Under the pieces are notes generated by a model that searched no databases, was not told the DNA's origin, and saw only the letters and a list, made by a program, of their open reading frames with translations. 34,700 nucleotides of DNA, taken from Candidatus Poribacteria bacterium. Lineage in GTDB: Bacteria; Poribacteria; WGA-4E; WGA-3G. The translations under genes and the position numbers were made by a program. The stretch is from assembly GCA_026706025.1 (NCBI GenBank), contig JAPOZO010000012.1, positions 1 to 34,700 on the forward strand. The letters are read 5' to 3'. Positions 23,926 through 32,289 of the stretch are shown here, piece by piece. Each line of letters opens with the position of its first letter. The first letter of the stretch is position 1.

Positions 23926-25536
23926 TTATATCTGTTCTTCCTGACGAATCAAGACACCGACAAACACCCCGGAAAAGAGCAGAATCGCGAGTGCATAAGG
24001 TGCTGCTTCAGCGAACATTGCTTCAGTTGTGTAGCTCCAGACATTGAGAGCAAGTGTTTCGTATCCAGCAGGGGATAAGAGGAAAGTCAGAGGGAGTTCT
24101 TTCATTGTTGCCAGGAAAACCAAAGCAGTGGCGGTGAGCATACCGCGCATAAGAATCGGGAAGAGCGTTCTAAAAAACGCTTGTATACGTGGATATCCAA
24201 GCGAGCGCGCTGCCTCCTCTAAGTTCGGTGAGGCTTGGTAGAGCGAACTTCGGACCGGTCCGATCGCCTCCGCAAGAAAGTGTAAAGTACACGCGTAGAT
24301 GAGTACAGGCAGTGTCTTGTAGATAAATGACGCGGTGTGTAAAAGAAAAAAGATGAGTGATAGCGCGAATGCAAGTGGGGGTATAGCGTAAACGACGTAA
24401 CCTACACGCTCTAACGCATCTGAGATGCGTGATGGGTGTCGAACACCTATATAAGCGAACGGCACTGCCAGAAGTGCACACAGAATCCCGGCAGGTATTG
24501 CCACCGATAACGAACCGATGAGCGCGCTTAAAAGTCCTTGCAATGCCTTCGGATCAAAGCCTCTGAATATCCAGAGGAAGATAGCCCCAGCAGGCACAAC
24601 TACAGTTACAAACGCCACGAGGCTGAGGTAAAGATACGCCGGCGTGTGCCACGTGCCGAGTTGAATCTGCGACAATTGACGAGAAGTCCCGCGCCCGGCA
24701 CGGTGGAGTGTCACCCTATTTAACAACTTTGCTTCAAGATAGAGTAGGCAAGCGGTAAAGGCGAGGAGCATCAAAGCAAGCCACGCCGCATAGACATGTT
24801 CAAAGGAGAGTGTGTATTCTGTGTAAAGTGCGTAACTAAAGGTTTCATAGCGCATCAGCGATACAACGCCAAAGTCGCCGAGTACATGTAGGCTAATGAG
24901 GAGTCCGCTTGCATAGAAAGCGGGACGGAGTTGGGGCAGGATAACAAGAAAAAAAGTCTGGTGAGACTTGTAGCCGAGACTCCGAGCGGATTCTTCAAGA
25001 CTCGGATCGAGTCCTAACAAGGCGGTGCGTAGGTTCAGAAAGAGGTAAGGGCTCGTGTATGCGCTGAGTGCGAGGAGCGCGCCCCCGTACCCACTGAGGC
25101 GTGGGATACTTGTGCCGAATAACTGGGCGACAATACCGGTATTTCCACCGAGTGCCAACAACGCATAAGCCATCACATAACCCGGAATGGCGAGCGGTAG
25201 CGCGCACAGCACCGTGAAGAGTCGTCTACCTTTTAGGTTCGCTCGACTTGTTAACCACGCCGCGGGGGTTGCTATGAGTAGGTCAAGCACCAAAACCCCC
25301 ACGGTCAGGAGTAGTGTATTGAGGAACAACCTCGCGTTTCGCCAGCGGAAGACAATTTCGACAAGTGCACTGCCTTCCGCTGAAAACGCTTTGGTCAGTA
25401 GGTAAACCAAAGGGATGAGGCCACCAAAGCCGACCATAACAATCGGAATGCCTGCCACGACAGCAGACATAGAGAAATAACGGTGTGTGTTTTTAACTTG
25501 GGCATTCAATTCCGATAGTCCCAATCCGTCCAGCAA
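23926..25536 (-). CDS. fbpB: Iron(III) ABC transporter permease, FbpB type (fused)
   Basis: A 536-residue inner-membrane protein with about twelve hydrophobic segments. It contains two copies of the binding-protein-dependent permease domain, each with an EAA loop that docks the ATPase: LEESARSLGYKSHQTFFLVI (about 177-196) and LEEAARSLGYPRIQAFF (about 440-456). This internal duplication and length are typical of FbpB/SfuB ferric iron permeases, which pass Fe(III) delivered by the FbpA-like protein encoded 12 bases upstream. The start is TTG at 25536 with no strong ribosome site; translation is probably coupled to the upstream gene. An ATPase gene (FbpC) is not found in the window. Confidence 0.92.
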   Translation of the reverse strand: MLDGLGLSELNAQVKNTHRYFSMSAVVAGIPIVMVGFGGLIPLVYLLTKAFSAEGSALVEIVFRWRNARLFLNTLLLTVGVLVLDLLIATPAAWLTSRANLKGRRLFTVLCALPLAIPGYVMAYALLALGGNTGIVAQLFGTSIPRLSGYGGALLALSAYTSPYLFLNLRTALLGLDPSLEESARSLGYKSHQTFFLVILPQLRPAFYASGLLISLHVLGDFGVVSLMRYETFSYALYTEYTLSFEHVYAAWLALMLLAFTACLLYLEAKLLNRVTLHRAGRGTSRQLSQIQLGTWHTPAYLYLSLVAFVTVVVPAGAIFLWIFRGFDPKALQGLLSALIGSLSVAIPAGILCALLAVPFAYIGVRHPSRISDALERVGYVVYAIPPLAFALSLIFFLLHTASFIYKTLPVLIYACTLHFLAEAIGPVRSSLYQASPNLEEAARSLGYPRIQAFFRTLFPILMRGMLTATALVFLATMKELPLTFLLSPAGYETLALNVWSYTTEAMFAEAAPYALAILLFSGVFVGVLIRQEEQI

Positions 25537-25548
25537 GATTTACCATTT

Positions 25549-26559
25549 CTATAGAATTTCGACGCGCCGCAGTAAATCCAGAGTGCCGTCAAGATCATCC
25601 ATCTCATTCAGGTTGAATGTAGGGGCGAGTTGGAGGAGCTCGGATAACGGTAAGAGATTGGCATTCGGAATTACACCATCAATGACAGGGTATTCAAATA
25701 CGTCGCTGGTAAAGTACTGCTGTGCTTTAGCCGATAACAAAAATTCCACTAATTTCAAGGCTGTATCCTTGTGCTTGCTACTCTTTAGCAATCCAATCCC
25801 TGCAACATTGACGAGGTTCCCAGGGTCATTTGCGTTAAAGAAGGTTTGTGCGGCGGGAAAATTAGAGTTCCCTTTCTTGAAACGGAGGAGGTAATAGTGG
25901 TTCGGCAACCCCAAATCAATTTCGCCTGCAGCGAGTGCCTCTATAATGGGTGTATTTTTGGCGTACTTTTTGGCTCCGTTTGCCTTCATTCCGCGTAGCC
26001 ATTCCTCGGTTTTTTCTTCACCGACTTGCACACGGAGCGCCGTAACAAACGCTTTAAAGGACGCATTTGTTGGTGCCCAACCGATTCTGCCTTTCCACAT
26101 CGGTTGTGTTAAATCGAAAATACTCTTGGGAAGTTCTTCCATTTTAACGCGTTCTGGTGAATACGCGAGGACACGCGCTCTGCCGCTTGTTGCGACCCAG
26201 AAGCCCTCGGCATCTCGGAAATCCGAAGGAACTTTAGTAAGTATAGATTCCGGCAGTTTTTCAAACATCGCCTTTTTACTCACTGCCCCGAGCGCACCAG
26301 CATCTTGCGCCCAAAAGAGTGCGGCGGGACTTTTGTCGCCCTCTGTTAAGAGCGTGGCGGCTAATTGTGTTGTATTGGCGTAACTTACCTTCACTTGGAT
26401 ACCGGTCTCTTTTTCAAACTGCTTGATAATCGGTTCAACGAGGCTCTTGCTGCGTCCAGAATAGACAGTCAGCGTTTCGGCGTGAACTGTCCCGATGGTG
26501 GTGAATAAGAGCAAAATTGGCAAAACGTAATTAAACAAACGCAATCTGTTGTTAAACAT
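25549..26559 (-). CDS. fbpA: Iron(III) ABC transporter substrate-binding protein, FbpA type
   Basis: About 336 residues. Signal peptide about 1-27 (MFNNRLRLFNYVLPILLLFT...VHA|E). The mature start LTVYSGRSKSLVEPIIKQFE is the usual opening of FbpA/FutA iron-binding proteins, and the paired tyrosines in NHYYLLRF match the iron-ligand tyrosines of that family. It would bind ferric iron outside the inner membrane and pass it to the permease encoded 12 bases downstream. I chose ATG at 26559 because AAAGGAGA lies 4-11 bases upstream and a normal signal peptide follows; an upstream in-frame start at 26643 would add 28 residues without such support. The multicopper oxidase gene lies 117 bases upstream on the same strand. 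Confidence 0.93.
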   Translation of the reverse strand: MFNNRLRLFNYVLPILLLFTTIGTVHAETLTVYSGRSKSLVEPIIKQFEKETGIQVKVSYANTTQLAATLLTEGDKSPAALFWAQDAGALGAVSKKAMFEKLPESILTKVPSDFRDAEGFWVATSGRARVLAYSPERVKMEELPKSIFDLTQPMWKGRIGWAPTNASFKAFVTALRVQVGEEKTEEWLRGMKANGAKKYAKNTPIIEALAAGEIDLGLPNHYYLLRFKKGNSNFPAAQTFFNANDPGNLVNVAGIGLLKSSKHKDTALKLVEFLLSAKAQQYFTSDVFEYPVIDGVIPNANLLPLSELLQLAPTFNLNEMDDLDGTLDLLRRVEIL

Positions 26560-26588
26560 TATGTCTCCTTTGATAAACTGAATGGGTG

Positions 26589-26611
26589 TACACCGGATCA
26601 AAACCGGTGTA
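26589..26611 (-). promoter_or_regulatory. 8-bp inverted repeat in front of the iron-binding protein gene
   Basis: TACACCGG (26589-26596) and CCGGTGTA (26604-26611) are perfect inverted repeats around a 7-base loop, 30 bases upstream of the FbpA start. It could be an operator, or a weak terminator/processing hairpin after the oxidase gene. It does not resemble a Fur box. Confidence 0.45.
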
Positions 26612-26676
26612 AATTTTGTCAGATACAGCAGCAAAAAGTTCACTATTATTGCCCAGATACACAGTGTGTTGTGCTG

Positions 26677-27819
26677 TCAACGTTTTGGCACGACTCGCCA
26701 ACGTGTATTCATACCTGCTGTGATATGGTCCGCGACATGGCAATGATAAAGCCAGTTGCCGGGTGTTTTGGCTATCATATCTACAGTAACCATAGTCCCG
26801 GGGAGTAGTTCTACAACATCGGTGCGTTTCCCAGCGTTTAGCACAGTCTGACCGTGCCAGTGCGCGGTGTGCATATCGACTTCAGTGCCTAACCCGATAA
26901 GGTACCACCGGACGCGATCGTGTTGTTCAACTTCCAGACCTCGCAGATTTCCGAAGATAAATCCGTTAATCGCGTGCTTGAGATTCCCCTCTTCCGCTTC
27001 TTCGGGCGACGCATAAGCCTCAGTTTGTCCGCTTTCAACGATTTTTCGGTCATTTTCGTTGAAGATTAGGAACAGGGTCGTGAACGCTTTGTCAATATCT
27101 TTAGGACGCGGATCGTCTGATGCACGCTCCATCCCTTTTTTCGTGACGACAACGGTTCCGATTAAGCCATCATAGACTTCGGTAACGGCATCGACGTGGG
27201 AGTGATAAAGCCAGACGATAGAGGACGGATCGTTCGGACCAGGGGCAGCATCGCTGTCTGCCTCCCAGTGGTAAGTGAACACGCTCCCTGGTTTTACGAA
27301 GGCACCGGATCCTTTCATGTCCGCCCCTTCATTGTTTTCATCGTATTGTAACCCGTGAACGTGAATACTGAGCGGTTTATCGGCGCGATTAAGAAAATGC
27401 ACCTTTAGGCTGTCGCCTTCAACAGCGTGCAATTGCGGTCCGAGAATACCCATCCATACAGGTTGTTCAACTTCGGTCATGTAGGTGCTATCAGTGTATT
27501 GAATGTATCTATATTTTTCATAGACGAGTGCTTTACCCCAAACGCCCAATCCCATATTTTGTCTGATGAGATTTTGCCCGCTCGGTGCGTAGTTCCATTC
27601 AACTTTTTCGGCAGCGATCCAATATTCTCGCGTTGCTGCTTCAGCGGAAACAATAGAAAGGCACAGTATTACACCGATGAGCGTGAGAAATATATGGGGG
27701 GTAAATCGTGGGTTTCCAGTATTAGAGAGGGGAAGTAATTTACGCTTATCCTGTGACAAGCCTGCATTCATGATATTGAGACTCATTTTCAGAAAATAAC
27801 ACTTTAAAGCAAATCTCAT
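26677..27819 (-). CDS. Two-domain multicopper oxidase
   Basis: A 380-residue exported oxidase. The hydrophobic signal core lies at about 42-60 (IFLTLIGVILCLSIVSAEA), after an unusually long N-terminal region, so a later start is possible. Copper motifs: domain 1 has HVHG (His153, His155) and HSH (His206, His208); domain 2 has HTAHWHG (His317, 320, 322) and HCHVADHITAGM (His359, Cys360, His361, His365, Met370). The Cys and axial Met show that the type 1 copper is in domain 2 only, while domain 1 has Ser in the equivalent place, as in type C two-domain (trimeric) oxidases. Placed upstream of ferric transport genes it may oxidise Fe(II) to Fe(III), which is inference. A full-consensus promoter lies about 37 bases upstream of the start. 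Confidence 0.92.
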   Translation of the reverse strand: MRFALKCYFLKMSLNIMNAGLSQDKRKLLPLSNTGNPRFTPHIFLTLIGVILCLSIVSAEAATREYWIAAEKVEWNYAPSGQNLIRQNMGLGVWGKALVYEKYRYIQYTDSTYMTEVEQPVWMGILGPQLHAVEGDSLKVHFLNRADKPLSIHVHGLQYDENNEGADMKGSGAFVKPGSVFTYHWEADSDAAPGPNDPSSIVWLYHSHVDAVTEVYDGLIGTVVVTKKGMERASDDPRPKDIDKAFTTLFLIFNENDRKIVESGQTEAYASPEEAEEGNLKHAINGFIFGNLRGLEVEQHDRVRWYLIGLGTEVDMHTAHWHGQTVLNAGKRTDVVELLPGTMVTVDMIAKTPGNWLYHCHVADHITAGMNTRWRVVPKR

Positions 27820-27855
27820 AAAGAACTAAACCTCAATGGGCTAAATTTGTATTCA

Positions 27856-27884
27856 ATTATACCACACTGGATAGGCGATGTCAA
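27856..27884 (-). promoter_or_regulatory. Full-consensus sigma-70 promoter for the oxidase/iron operon
   Basis: On the minus strand TTGACA (27884-27879), a 17-base spacer, and TATAAT (27861-27856) match the consensus at all 12 positions. The expected start is near 27849, giving a 30-base leader to the ATG at 27819. Such a strong promoter usually needs repression if the operon is iron-regulated, but no Fur-type site is visible. Confidence 0.85.
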
Positions 27885-27943
27885 AAAAATCTCGGCTATC
27901 TAAATCAAATTCCTGTTTCGTGTTCAGTCTGAGTGCGTTTTCT

Positions 27944-28798
27944 TCAATCTATTTGTGGATCTAAGGCATCTCGGAGCGCATCGCCGAGGAGATTGAAGCC
28001 TAAGACGATAAGGAAGATAGCGACACCGGGAGCAGTGACGGCTAAAGGCGCGCGGCGAATAAGATCCCGGTTTTCGTTAAGCATTGCGCCCCATTCAGGT
28101 TCGCCGATTTCTGCGCCGAGTCCTAAGAAACTGAGTCCTGCTGCATCTAAAATGGCTGCGCCAATGCCTAAGGTTGCTTGGACAATCAACGGGGCAATGC
28201 AATTCGGGAGGACAGTGGTAAGAAGGATACGACTGTTGCTTGCACCAATCACCTTCGCGGCGGTAACATAGTCTAATTCGCGAACCTTAAGAACAGCGGC
28301 ACGCAGGATTCGGGCATATTGTGGGATATAGACGATTGATACAGCGATAATTGCATTTGTCAGACTCTGTCCGAGAATCGTCACAATAACCATCGCGAGA
28401 AGGATGCTCGGCATCGCAAGCATCATATCCATTACGCGCATAATCAGATTATCAATTCTTCCACCGTAATAACCAGCGACTGCTCCGAACAGTGTGCCAA
28501 ACCCAACGGAAAAGGTCATCGCAATAAGTCCAACCTTCAGAGAGATACGGGTACCATAGACAATCCTGCTGAAAATATCGCGTCCTACCTTATCGGTACC
28601 GAGGTAGTGAGAAGCGGAACCTCCCTGGAGGCGTTCAACGATATTCGCTTGTCTTGGGTCGTGTGTTGCAATAAGCGGCGCAAAGATGGCGACAAGAACA
28701 AAAAATAGGATAATTGATGCCCCGATAGTGGCGGAACGATGTTTTAAGAGTTTCCGAAAGATATGTTGTTGGCTGCTGGCGGTTATTGAAGTGTTCAT
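27944..28798 (-). CDS. Dipeptide/oligopeptide ABC transporter permease, DppC/OppC type
   Basis: A 284-residue membrane protein. It has an N-terminal cytoplasmic stretch, a first helix (about 24-46, ATIGASIILFFVLVAIFAPL), the OppC N-terminal region with HYLGTDKVGRDIFSRIVYGT, then a five-helix permease core. The EAA loop is VTAAKVIGASNSRILLTTVL (about 180-199). DppC/OppC proteins pair with a DppB/OppB subunit to import peptides, nickel or other small solutes; specificity comes from the binding protein, absent here. The ATG overlaps the stop of the DppB-type gene (ATGA), so the two are translated together. No ATPase genes follow, which is unusual for the family. Confidence 0.94.
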   Translation of the reverse strand: MNTSITASSQQHIFRKLLKHRSATIGASIILFFVLVAIFAPLIATHDPRQANIVERLQGGSASHYLGTDKVGRDIFSRIVYGTRISLKVGLIAMTFSVGFGTLFGAVAGYYGGRIDNLIMRVMDMMLAMPSILLAMVIVTILGQSLTNAIIAVSIVYIPQYARILRAAVLKVRELDYVTAAKVIGASNSRILLTTVLPNCIAPLIVQATLGIGAAILDAAGLSFLGLGAEIGEPEWGAMLNENRDLIRRAPLAVTAPGVAIFLIVLGFNLLGDALRDALDPQID

Positions 28799-29817
28799 TT
28801 CGCTTCGTCTCCTACTCGGATACGCGGGTCGAAATAGGCATACAACATATCCACGATAAGGTTGACGAACATAAAGACTGTAGCAACGAAAAGCACGCCC
28901 CCTTGCACGGCACGGACATCGCGAGCCTCAACGGCGGCACGCAACCATGACCCGAGTCCGGGCCAAGAAAAGATATGTTCGGTTAAAATCGCGCCACCCA
29001 GCAGATAACCGAATTCTAAGCCGATAACCGTCAAGACAGGCACCATACTATTTTTCATGGCGTGTTTGCTGATAACTTTCCACCGCGGTAAACCTTTCGC
29101 ATAAGCCGTCGTAATATACGGCTGATTTAGCACTTCAAGCAGGCTGGAACGGGTCATCCGAGCAATAATCGCTAATGGGATAGTGCCTAATGTAATTGCG
29201 GGGAGGATGAGATGGACAATGGCACTCTTGAAAGCGACGTAGTTTCCTGTCAGAAGTGTATCAATAAGATAAAATCCAGTGCGTGTCTGAACATCTAAAC
29301 CCAAGATGACATCCAACCGGCCACTGCTTGGTAGTATTGGCAGGAAATAGGAAAAAAGGAGAATGAGCATAAGTCCGAGCCAGAAGATTGGCATGGAGAT
29401 GCCAGCCAGGGATACCGACATGGAGAAGTAATCCAAAAACGTTCCACGCGAGATAGCAGCAATAATGCCAGCAGCGATGCCGCATATAATCGAAAATGCC
29501 ATTGCTGCGAGGGTTAATTCAGCCGTTGCCGGGAAATAGCGTTTGATTTCATCGACCACGGGTTGTTTCGTTTTAAAGGAGCGTCCAAAGTCGAGATGTG
29601 CGGCATCCCATAAGAATTTAGCGTATTGGTGGTATAGCGGTTTGTCGAGTCCCATTTCCGTCCGCAATTCGGTGAGTGCTTTTTCGGTGGCACGTTCTCC
29701 CAAAATCGCGACAGCGGCATCGCCCGGGATGAGATGCACCATCAGGAAAACGAGGAGCGATACCGCTAATAGGGACAGACCGATGGAAAGAAAACGCTGG
29801 AGGAGATAAGAGAGCAA
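28795..29817 (-). CDS. Dipeptide/oligopeptide ABC transporter permease, DppB/OppB type
   Basis: A 340-residue membrane protein with about six helices. The N-terminal helix and loop (LLQRFLSIGLSLLAVSLLVF, HLIPGDAA) and the sequence EMGLDKPLYHQYAKFLWDA are characteristic of DppB/OppB/GsiC. The EAA loop is in TAYAKGLPRWKVISKHAMKN (about 240-259). The start is TTG at 29817, supported by GGAAGG (29826-29831) at an eight-base spacing. The downstream DppC-type gene overlaps by four bases. Neither the binding protein nor the ATPases of the system are in this window. Confidence 0.94.
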   Translation of the reverse strand: MLSYLLQRFLSIGLSLLAVSLLVFLMVHLIPGDAAVAILGERATEKALTELRTEMGLDKPLYHQYAKFLWDAAHLDFGRSFKTKQPVVDEIKRYFPATAELTLAAMAFSIICGIAAGIIAAISRGTFLDYFSMSVSLAGISMPIFWLGLMLILLFSYFLPILPSSGRLDVILGLDVQTRTGFYLIDTLLTGNYVAFKSAIVHLILPAITLGTIPLAIIARMTRSSLLEVLNQPYITTAYAKGLPRWKVISKHAMKNSMVPVLTVIGLEFGYLLGGAILTEHIFSWPGLGSWLRAAVEARDVRAVQGGVLFVATVFMFVNLIVDMLYAYFDPRIRVGDEAK

Positions 29818-29885
29818 AAGTTGAACCTTCCGTTAGTGGTGCCACCTACATGCTATTGATAGACCTCATCTTCCTTTTCATTGCG

Positions 29886-29915
29886 AAGTGGGTTAATTTA
29901 CCCGAAAACCCACTT
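29886..29915 (-). terminator. Stem-loop between the HTH-MBL gene and the DppB-type gene
   Basis: AAGTGGGTT (29886-29894) and AACCCACTT (29907-29915) form a perfect 9-bp stem with a 12-base loop, 46 bases beyond the stop of the minus-strand gene at 29961. It may terminate that transcript before the permease genes; a strong U-run is lacking. Confidence 0.45.
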
Positions 29916-29960
29916 TTCGACAGCGATGAAAACGATCTGCGGCGGTCCATGGTTTAAAAA

Positions 29961-30788
29961 TTAGAAAAATGGGTTGTGCAGTTTTTCCTCACCGACGGTG
30001 GTGGAGGGACCGTGTCCCGGAAAGAGCCGAACCGAGTCTGGGAGTGATAATAGGTTGTCCCGAACGCTCTCAATTTCATCCTGATAGGAGATATTAGGGC
30101 CACCAACAGAACCAGCGAAAATGGCATCGCCGACAAATGCTACGTTCTGGGTCAGGAAACTACACCCACCCGGTGTATGTCCGGGTGTATTCACCACGCT
30201 AACCATAAGTTCACCGACAGAAAGGACATCACTGTGTGCTACTTCGCGTAGTTTTTTGTTGCTCCGCGGTTTCGGTTCGTTTTGATGGATGTAAGTCTCA
30301 CATCCGGTTTCGGTTTGAAGCTGCGGTAATCCATCAGTATGGTCGCTATGGGCGTGTGTTAGGAGTATCGTCGTCGGATTCACAGGCCGGGCATCGAGCT
30401 GTTCCAAGATGAGGTCTGGATGCGCGGCGGTGTCAATAATCGCGGCATCATCGGTGGCTTTGCAGATCAAAAGATAGGCGTTGACGGGCCACCCTCCGAC
30501 GGGCGCGCTAATTGTGATAACCTCAAGACTTGTGTCGTCAGTCTGTTGGGGGGGTTCGGGTTCCCACTGTTCTGTCGCAATATCGAGCAACTTGGCACCG
30601 TCCAAATTCAGTATTTCTGCGAGCCGAAAAACTTGCGTTTCTGTCGGTTTTAAGGTATACTGTTCCATACGAGCAAGTTCTGCTTCTGTGATACCCGCGG
30701 CAGTTGCGATTTCGCTTTGAGATAGGTTTTGCCCGCGTCGGGCTTTACCGATAATGTCACCAAATTCATCTTCAAGTGCATAAGCCAT
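29961..30788 (-). CDS. XRE-type helix-turn-helix fused to metallo-beta-lactamase-fold hydrolase
   Basis: A 275-residue cytoplasmic protein with two parts. Residues about 10-70 are an XRE/Cro-type DNA-binding domain (GQNLSQSEIATAAGITEAEL, VFRLAEILNLDGAKLLD). Residues about 88-270 are a metallo-beta-lactamase fold of the glyoxalase II-like branch: HAHSDH (His145, His147, Asp149, His150), TPGHTPGG (His204), FVGDAIF (Asp221) and PGHG (His259), so two metal ions can be bound. The hydrolase part is complete for this branch and the usual GHTPG is intact, so activity is expected; the substrate is unknown. The DNA-binding part suggests regulation by the hydrolase ligand or a DNA-tethered enzyme. AAGGAGAA precedes the ATG. 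A good promoter is at 30824-30852. Confidence 0.9.
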   Translation of the reverse strand: MAYALEDEFGDIIGKARRGQNLSQSEIATAAGITEAELARMEQYTLKPTETQVFRLAEILNLDGAKLLDIATEQWEPEPPQQTDDTSLEVITISAPVGGWPVNAYLLICKATDDAAIIDTAAHPDLILEQLDARPVNPTTILLTHAHSDHTDGLPQLQTETGCETYIHQNEPKPRSNKKLREVAHSDVLSVGELMVSVVNTPGHTPGGCSFLTQNVAFVGDAIFAGSVGGPNISYQDEIESVRDNLLSLPDSVRLFPGHGPSTTVGEEKLHNPFF

Positions 30789-30823
30789 AATAGTGTTCTC
30801 CTTACTTTATTGGTTTAAGAAAC

Positions 30824-30852
30824 ATTATAACAAAAAACGCAGTGTGATGCAA
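30824..30852 (-). promoter_or_regulatory. Sigma-70 promoter for the HTH-MBL gene
   Basis: On the minus strand TTGCAT (30852-30847), a 17-base spacer with a T-run, and TATAAT (30829-30824). It lies in the 99-base divergent gap to the Uma2 gene, about 36 bases upstream of the ATG. The HTH protein may bind here to control itself, but no clear palindrome is seen. Confidence 0.7.
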
Positions 30853-30887
30853 TTGAAATAGGTCGCATCAAAAACGGAGGAATTCTG

Positions 30888-31460
30888 ATGGGCATTCCGA
30901 AAAATGGATATGAACAAGCGGCAATATCCCTCGCGCCGCTGGAGACTGATATGACGTTGGATGAGTTTCTTGAGAGCGATTTAGAGGGATATGAATATGT
31001 GAAAGGAGAATTAATACGGATGCCAGCTGCGTCATGGGAACATGGACTGATCAGTGCGAAGGTCTTTTTGCGTTTAGGGACGTACGTTGAAGAAAACCAA
31101 CTCGGCGCGGTGGTTACGCCGGACACGGGTTTTCAAGTCGGCGAGCGCGTCTTGAAACCAGACGTTGCCTTCCTTTCAACAGTGCATCTGCCTGATGATC
31201 CGAGCAGGGCATGTCCAGTGCCACCAGACCTTGCCGTGGAGGTCGTGTCACCATCCGATGTTTTTCGGCGTGTGATTGAAAAAGCGTTCGCTTATCTTGA
31301 AGCTGGTACACAGATGGTATGGATTGTCGAACCCACTTCACAAACAGTACGAGTTTATCGAGCCGAAACGCCTATCAGGGTGTTAGGAATTGACGACACG
31401 CTCACGGGTGAAGATATTGTTGAAGGCTTTTCGTGTCAAGTCGCACAACTTTTTGAATAG
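30888..31460 (+). CDS. Uma2 family (DUF820) restriction-endonuclease-fold protein
   Basis: A 190-residue protein of the Uma2/DUF820 family, which has the PD-(D/E)xK nuclease fold. The expected pattern is visible: GEL (Glu41), KPDVAFLS (Asp92), DLAVEVVSP (Glu118) and an active-site Lys in VIEKAFAYLEAG (Lys132). Members are common in Cyanobacteria, Chloroflexi and Planctomycetes and often present in many copies; cellular function is unsettled. GGAGGAATTCTG places a ribosome site before the ATG. It stops 9 bases before the sugar isomerase gene, so they are probably cotranscribed, although a functional link is not evident. Confidence 0.92.
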   Translation: MGIPKNGYEQAAISLAPLETDMTLDEFLESDLEGYEYVKGELIRMPAASWEHGLISAKVFLRLGTYVEENQLGAVVTPDTGFQVGERVLKPDVAFLSTVHLPDDPSRACPVPPDLAVEVVSPSDVFRRVIEKAFAYLEAGTQMVWIVEPTSQTVRVYRAETPIRVLGIDDTLTGEDIVEGFSCQVAQLFE

Positions 31461-31469
31461 GGAGATTTT

Positions 31470-32228
31470 ATGAAGCTTGGTTTAGTTACGTATAATATGG
31501 CGAAAGATTGGGATATTCCCACGATCATTGAAAAATGTGTAGAGACAGGATTTGCGGGTGTGGAATTGCGGACAACGCATGCCCACGGTGTTGAAGTCGA
31601 ACTCTCCGCAAGCGAACGCGCAGCAGTAAAACAACAATTCGACGATTCCCCGATTGAAATCGCTGGCTTGGGTTCTGCTTTTGACTATCATTCTGTAGAT
31701 CAAACTGTTGTTCGCGAAAATATAGAAGGGACAAAAACATATTCCCAACTGGCGGCAGATGTCGGGGCACCCGGTGTGAAAGTGCGTCCGAATGGGCTGC
31801 CGAGTGAAGTGCCTGTTGAGAAAACCCTCGAACAGATCGGATTGGCACTGCGTGAGTGTGGCGAATTCGCTGCCGACCTCGGCGTACAAATTCGGTTGGA
31901 GGTACACGGTGGCGGCACCTCCGAACTCCGACATATCCGTACAATTATTGATGTTGCTGATCACGACAACGTCTACGTCTGCTGGAATTCTAATTTCGGT
32001 GAAGTGGAAAACGGAACCATTAAAAACAACTTTGACCTCGTCAAAGGGAAAATCGGCTTAGTACATATTACGGAGCTCCATCGCCGTGAGTATCCGTGGC
32101 GGGAACTCTTTACATCGTTGAAGGAATCCGGTTATACGGGGTACACCCTTGCCGAAATCGCTGGTAGTTCCGATCCTGTGCGCGTGATGAATTTTTATCG
32201 GGCGTTGTGGGAAGAGCTCTCAAACTAA
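31470..32228 (+). CDS. Sugar phosphate isomerase/epimerase (xylose isomerase-like TIM barrel)
   Basis: A 252-residue single-domain TIM barrel of the AP-endonuclease-2 / IolE-like superfamily. Likely metal ligands are Glu32 (VELRTTHAHG), Glu144 and His146 (RLEVHGGG), His199 (LVHITEL) and Glu229 (TLAEIAG) near the barrel mouth; the usual fourth ligand region reads CWNSN. It would interconvert ketoses, or act in inositol or other sugar catabolism; the substrate is not determined. AGGGAGA precedes the ATG. It lies between a Uma2 gene (9 bases upstream) and a secreted glycoside hydrolase gene (61 bases downstream), so it may process sugars freed by the latter. Confidence 0.9.
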   Translation: MKLGLVTYNMAKDWDIPTIIEKCVETGFAGVELRTTHAHGVEVELSASERAAVKQQFDDSPIEIAGLGSAFDYHSVDQTVVRENIEGTKTYSQLAADVGAPGVKVRPNGLPSEVPVEKTLEQIGLALRECGEFAADLGVQIRLEVHGGGTSELRHIRTIIDVADHDNVYVCWNSNFGEVENGTIKNNFDLVKGKIGLVHITELHRREYPWRELFTSLKESGYTGYTLAEIAGSSDPVRVMNFYRALWEELSN

Positions 32229-32243
32229 GTGTTTGTGGATATG

Positions 32244-32262
32244 GGCGCGTTCCAAGCGCGCC
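32244..32262. terminator. GC-rich hairpin after the isomerase gene
   Basis: GGCGCG (32244-32249), a 7-base loop, and CGCGCC (32257-32262) form a stem 15 bases past the isomerase stop, followed by TTCTC. It resembles a weak intrinsic terminator or a dispersed palindromic repeat. Confidence 0.45.
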
Positions 32263-32289
32263 TTCTCACCGCTGTTACGAATAAGGTAA

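Noticed and set aside
27820-27943. A Fur box near the oxidase promoter
   Set aside because: No stretch resembles the GATAATGATAATCATTATC palindrome or its hexamers.
30888-31460. Uma2 and the HTH-MBL gene as a toxin-antitoxin or defence pair
   Set aside because: They are divergent, the Uma2 gene is coupled instead to a sugar isomerase, and Uma2 proteins are widespread without a shown defence role.
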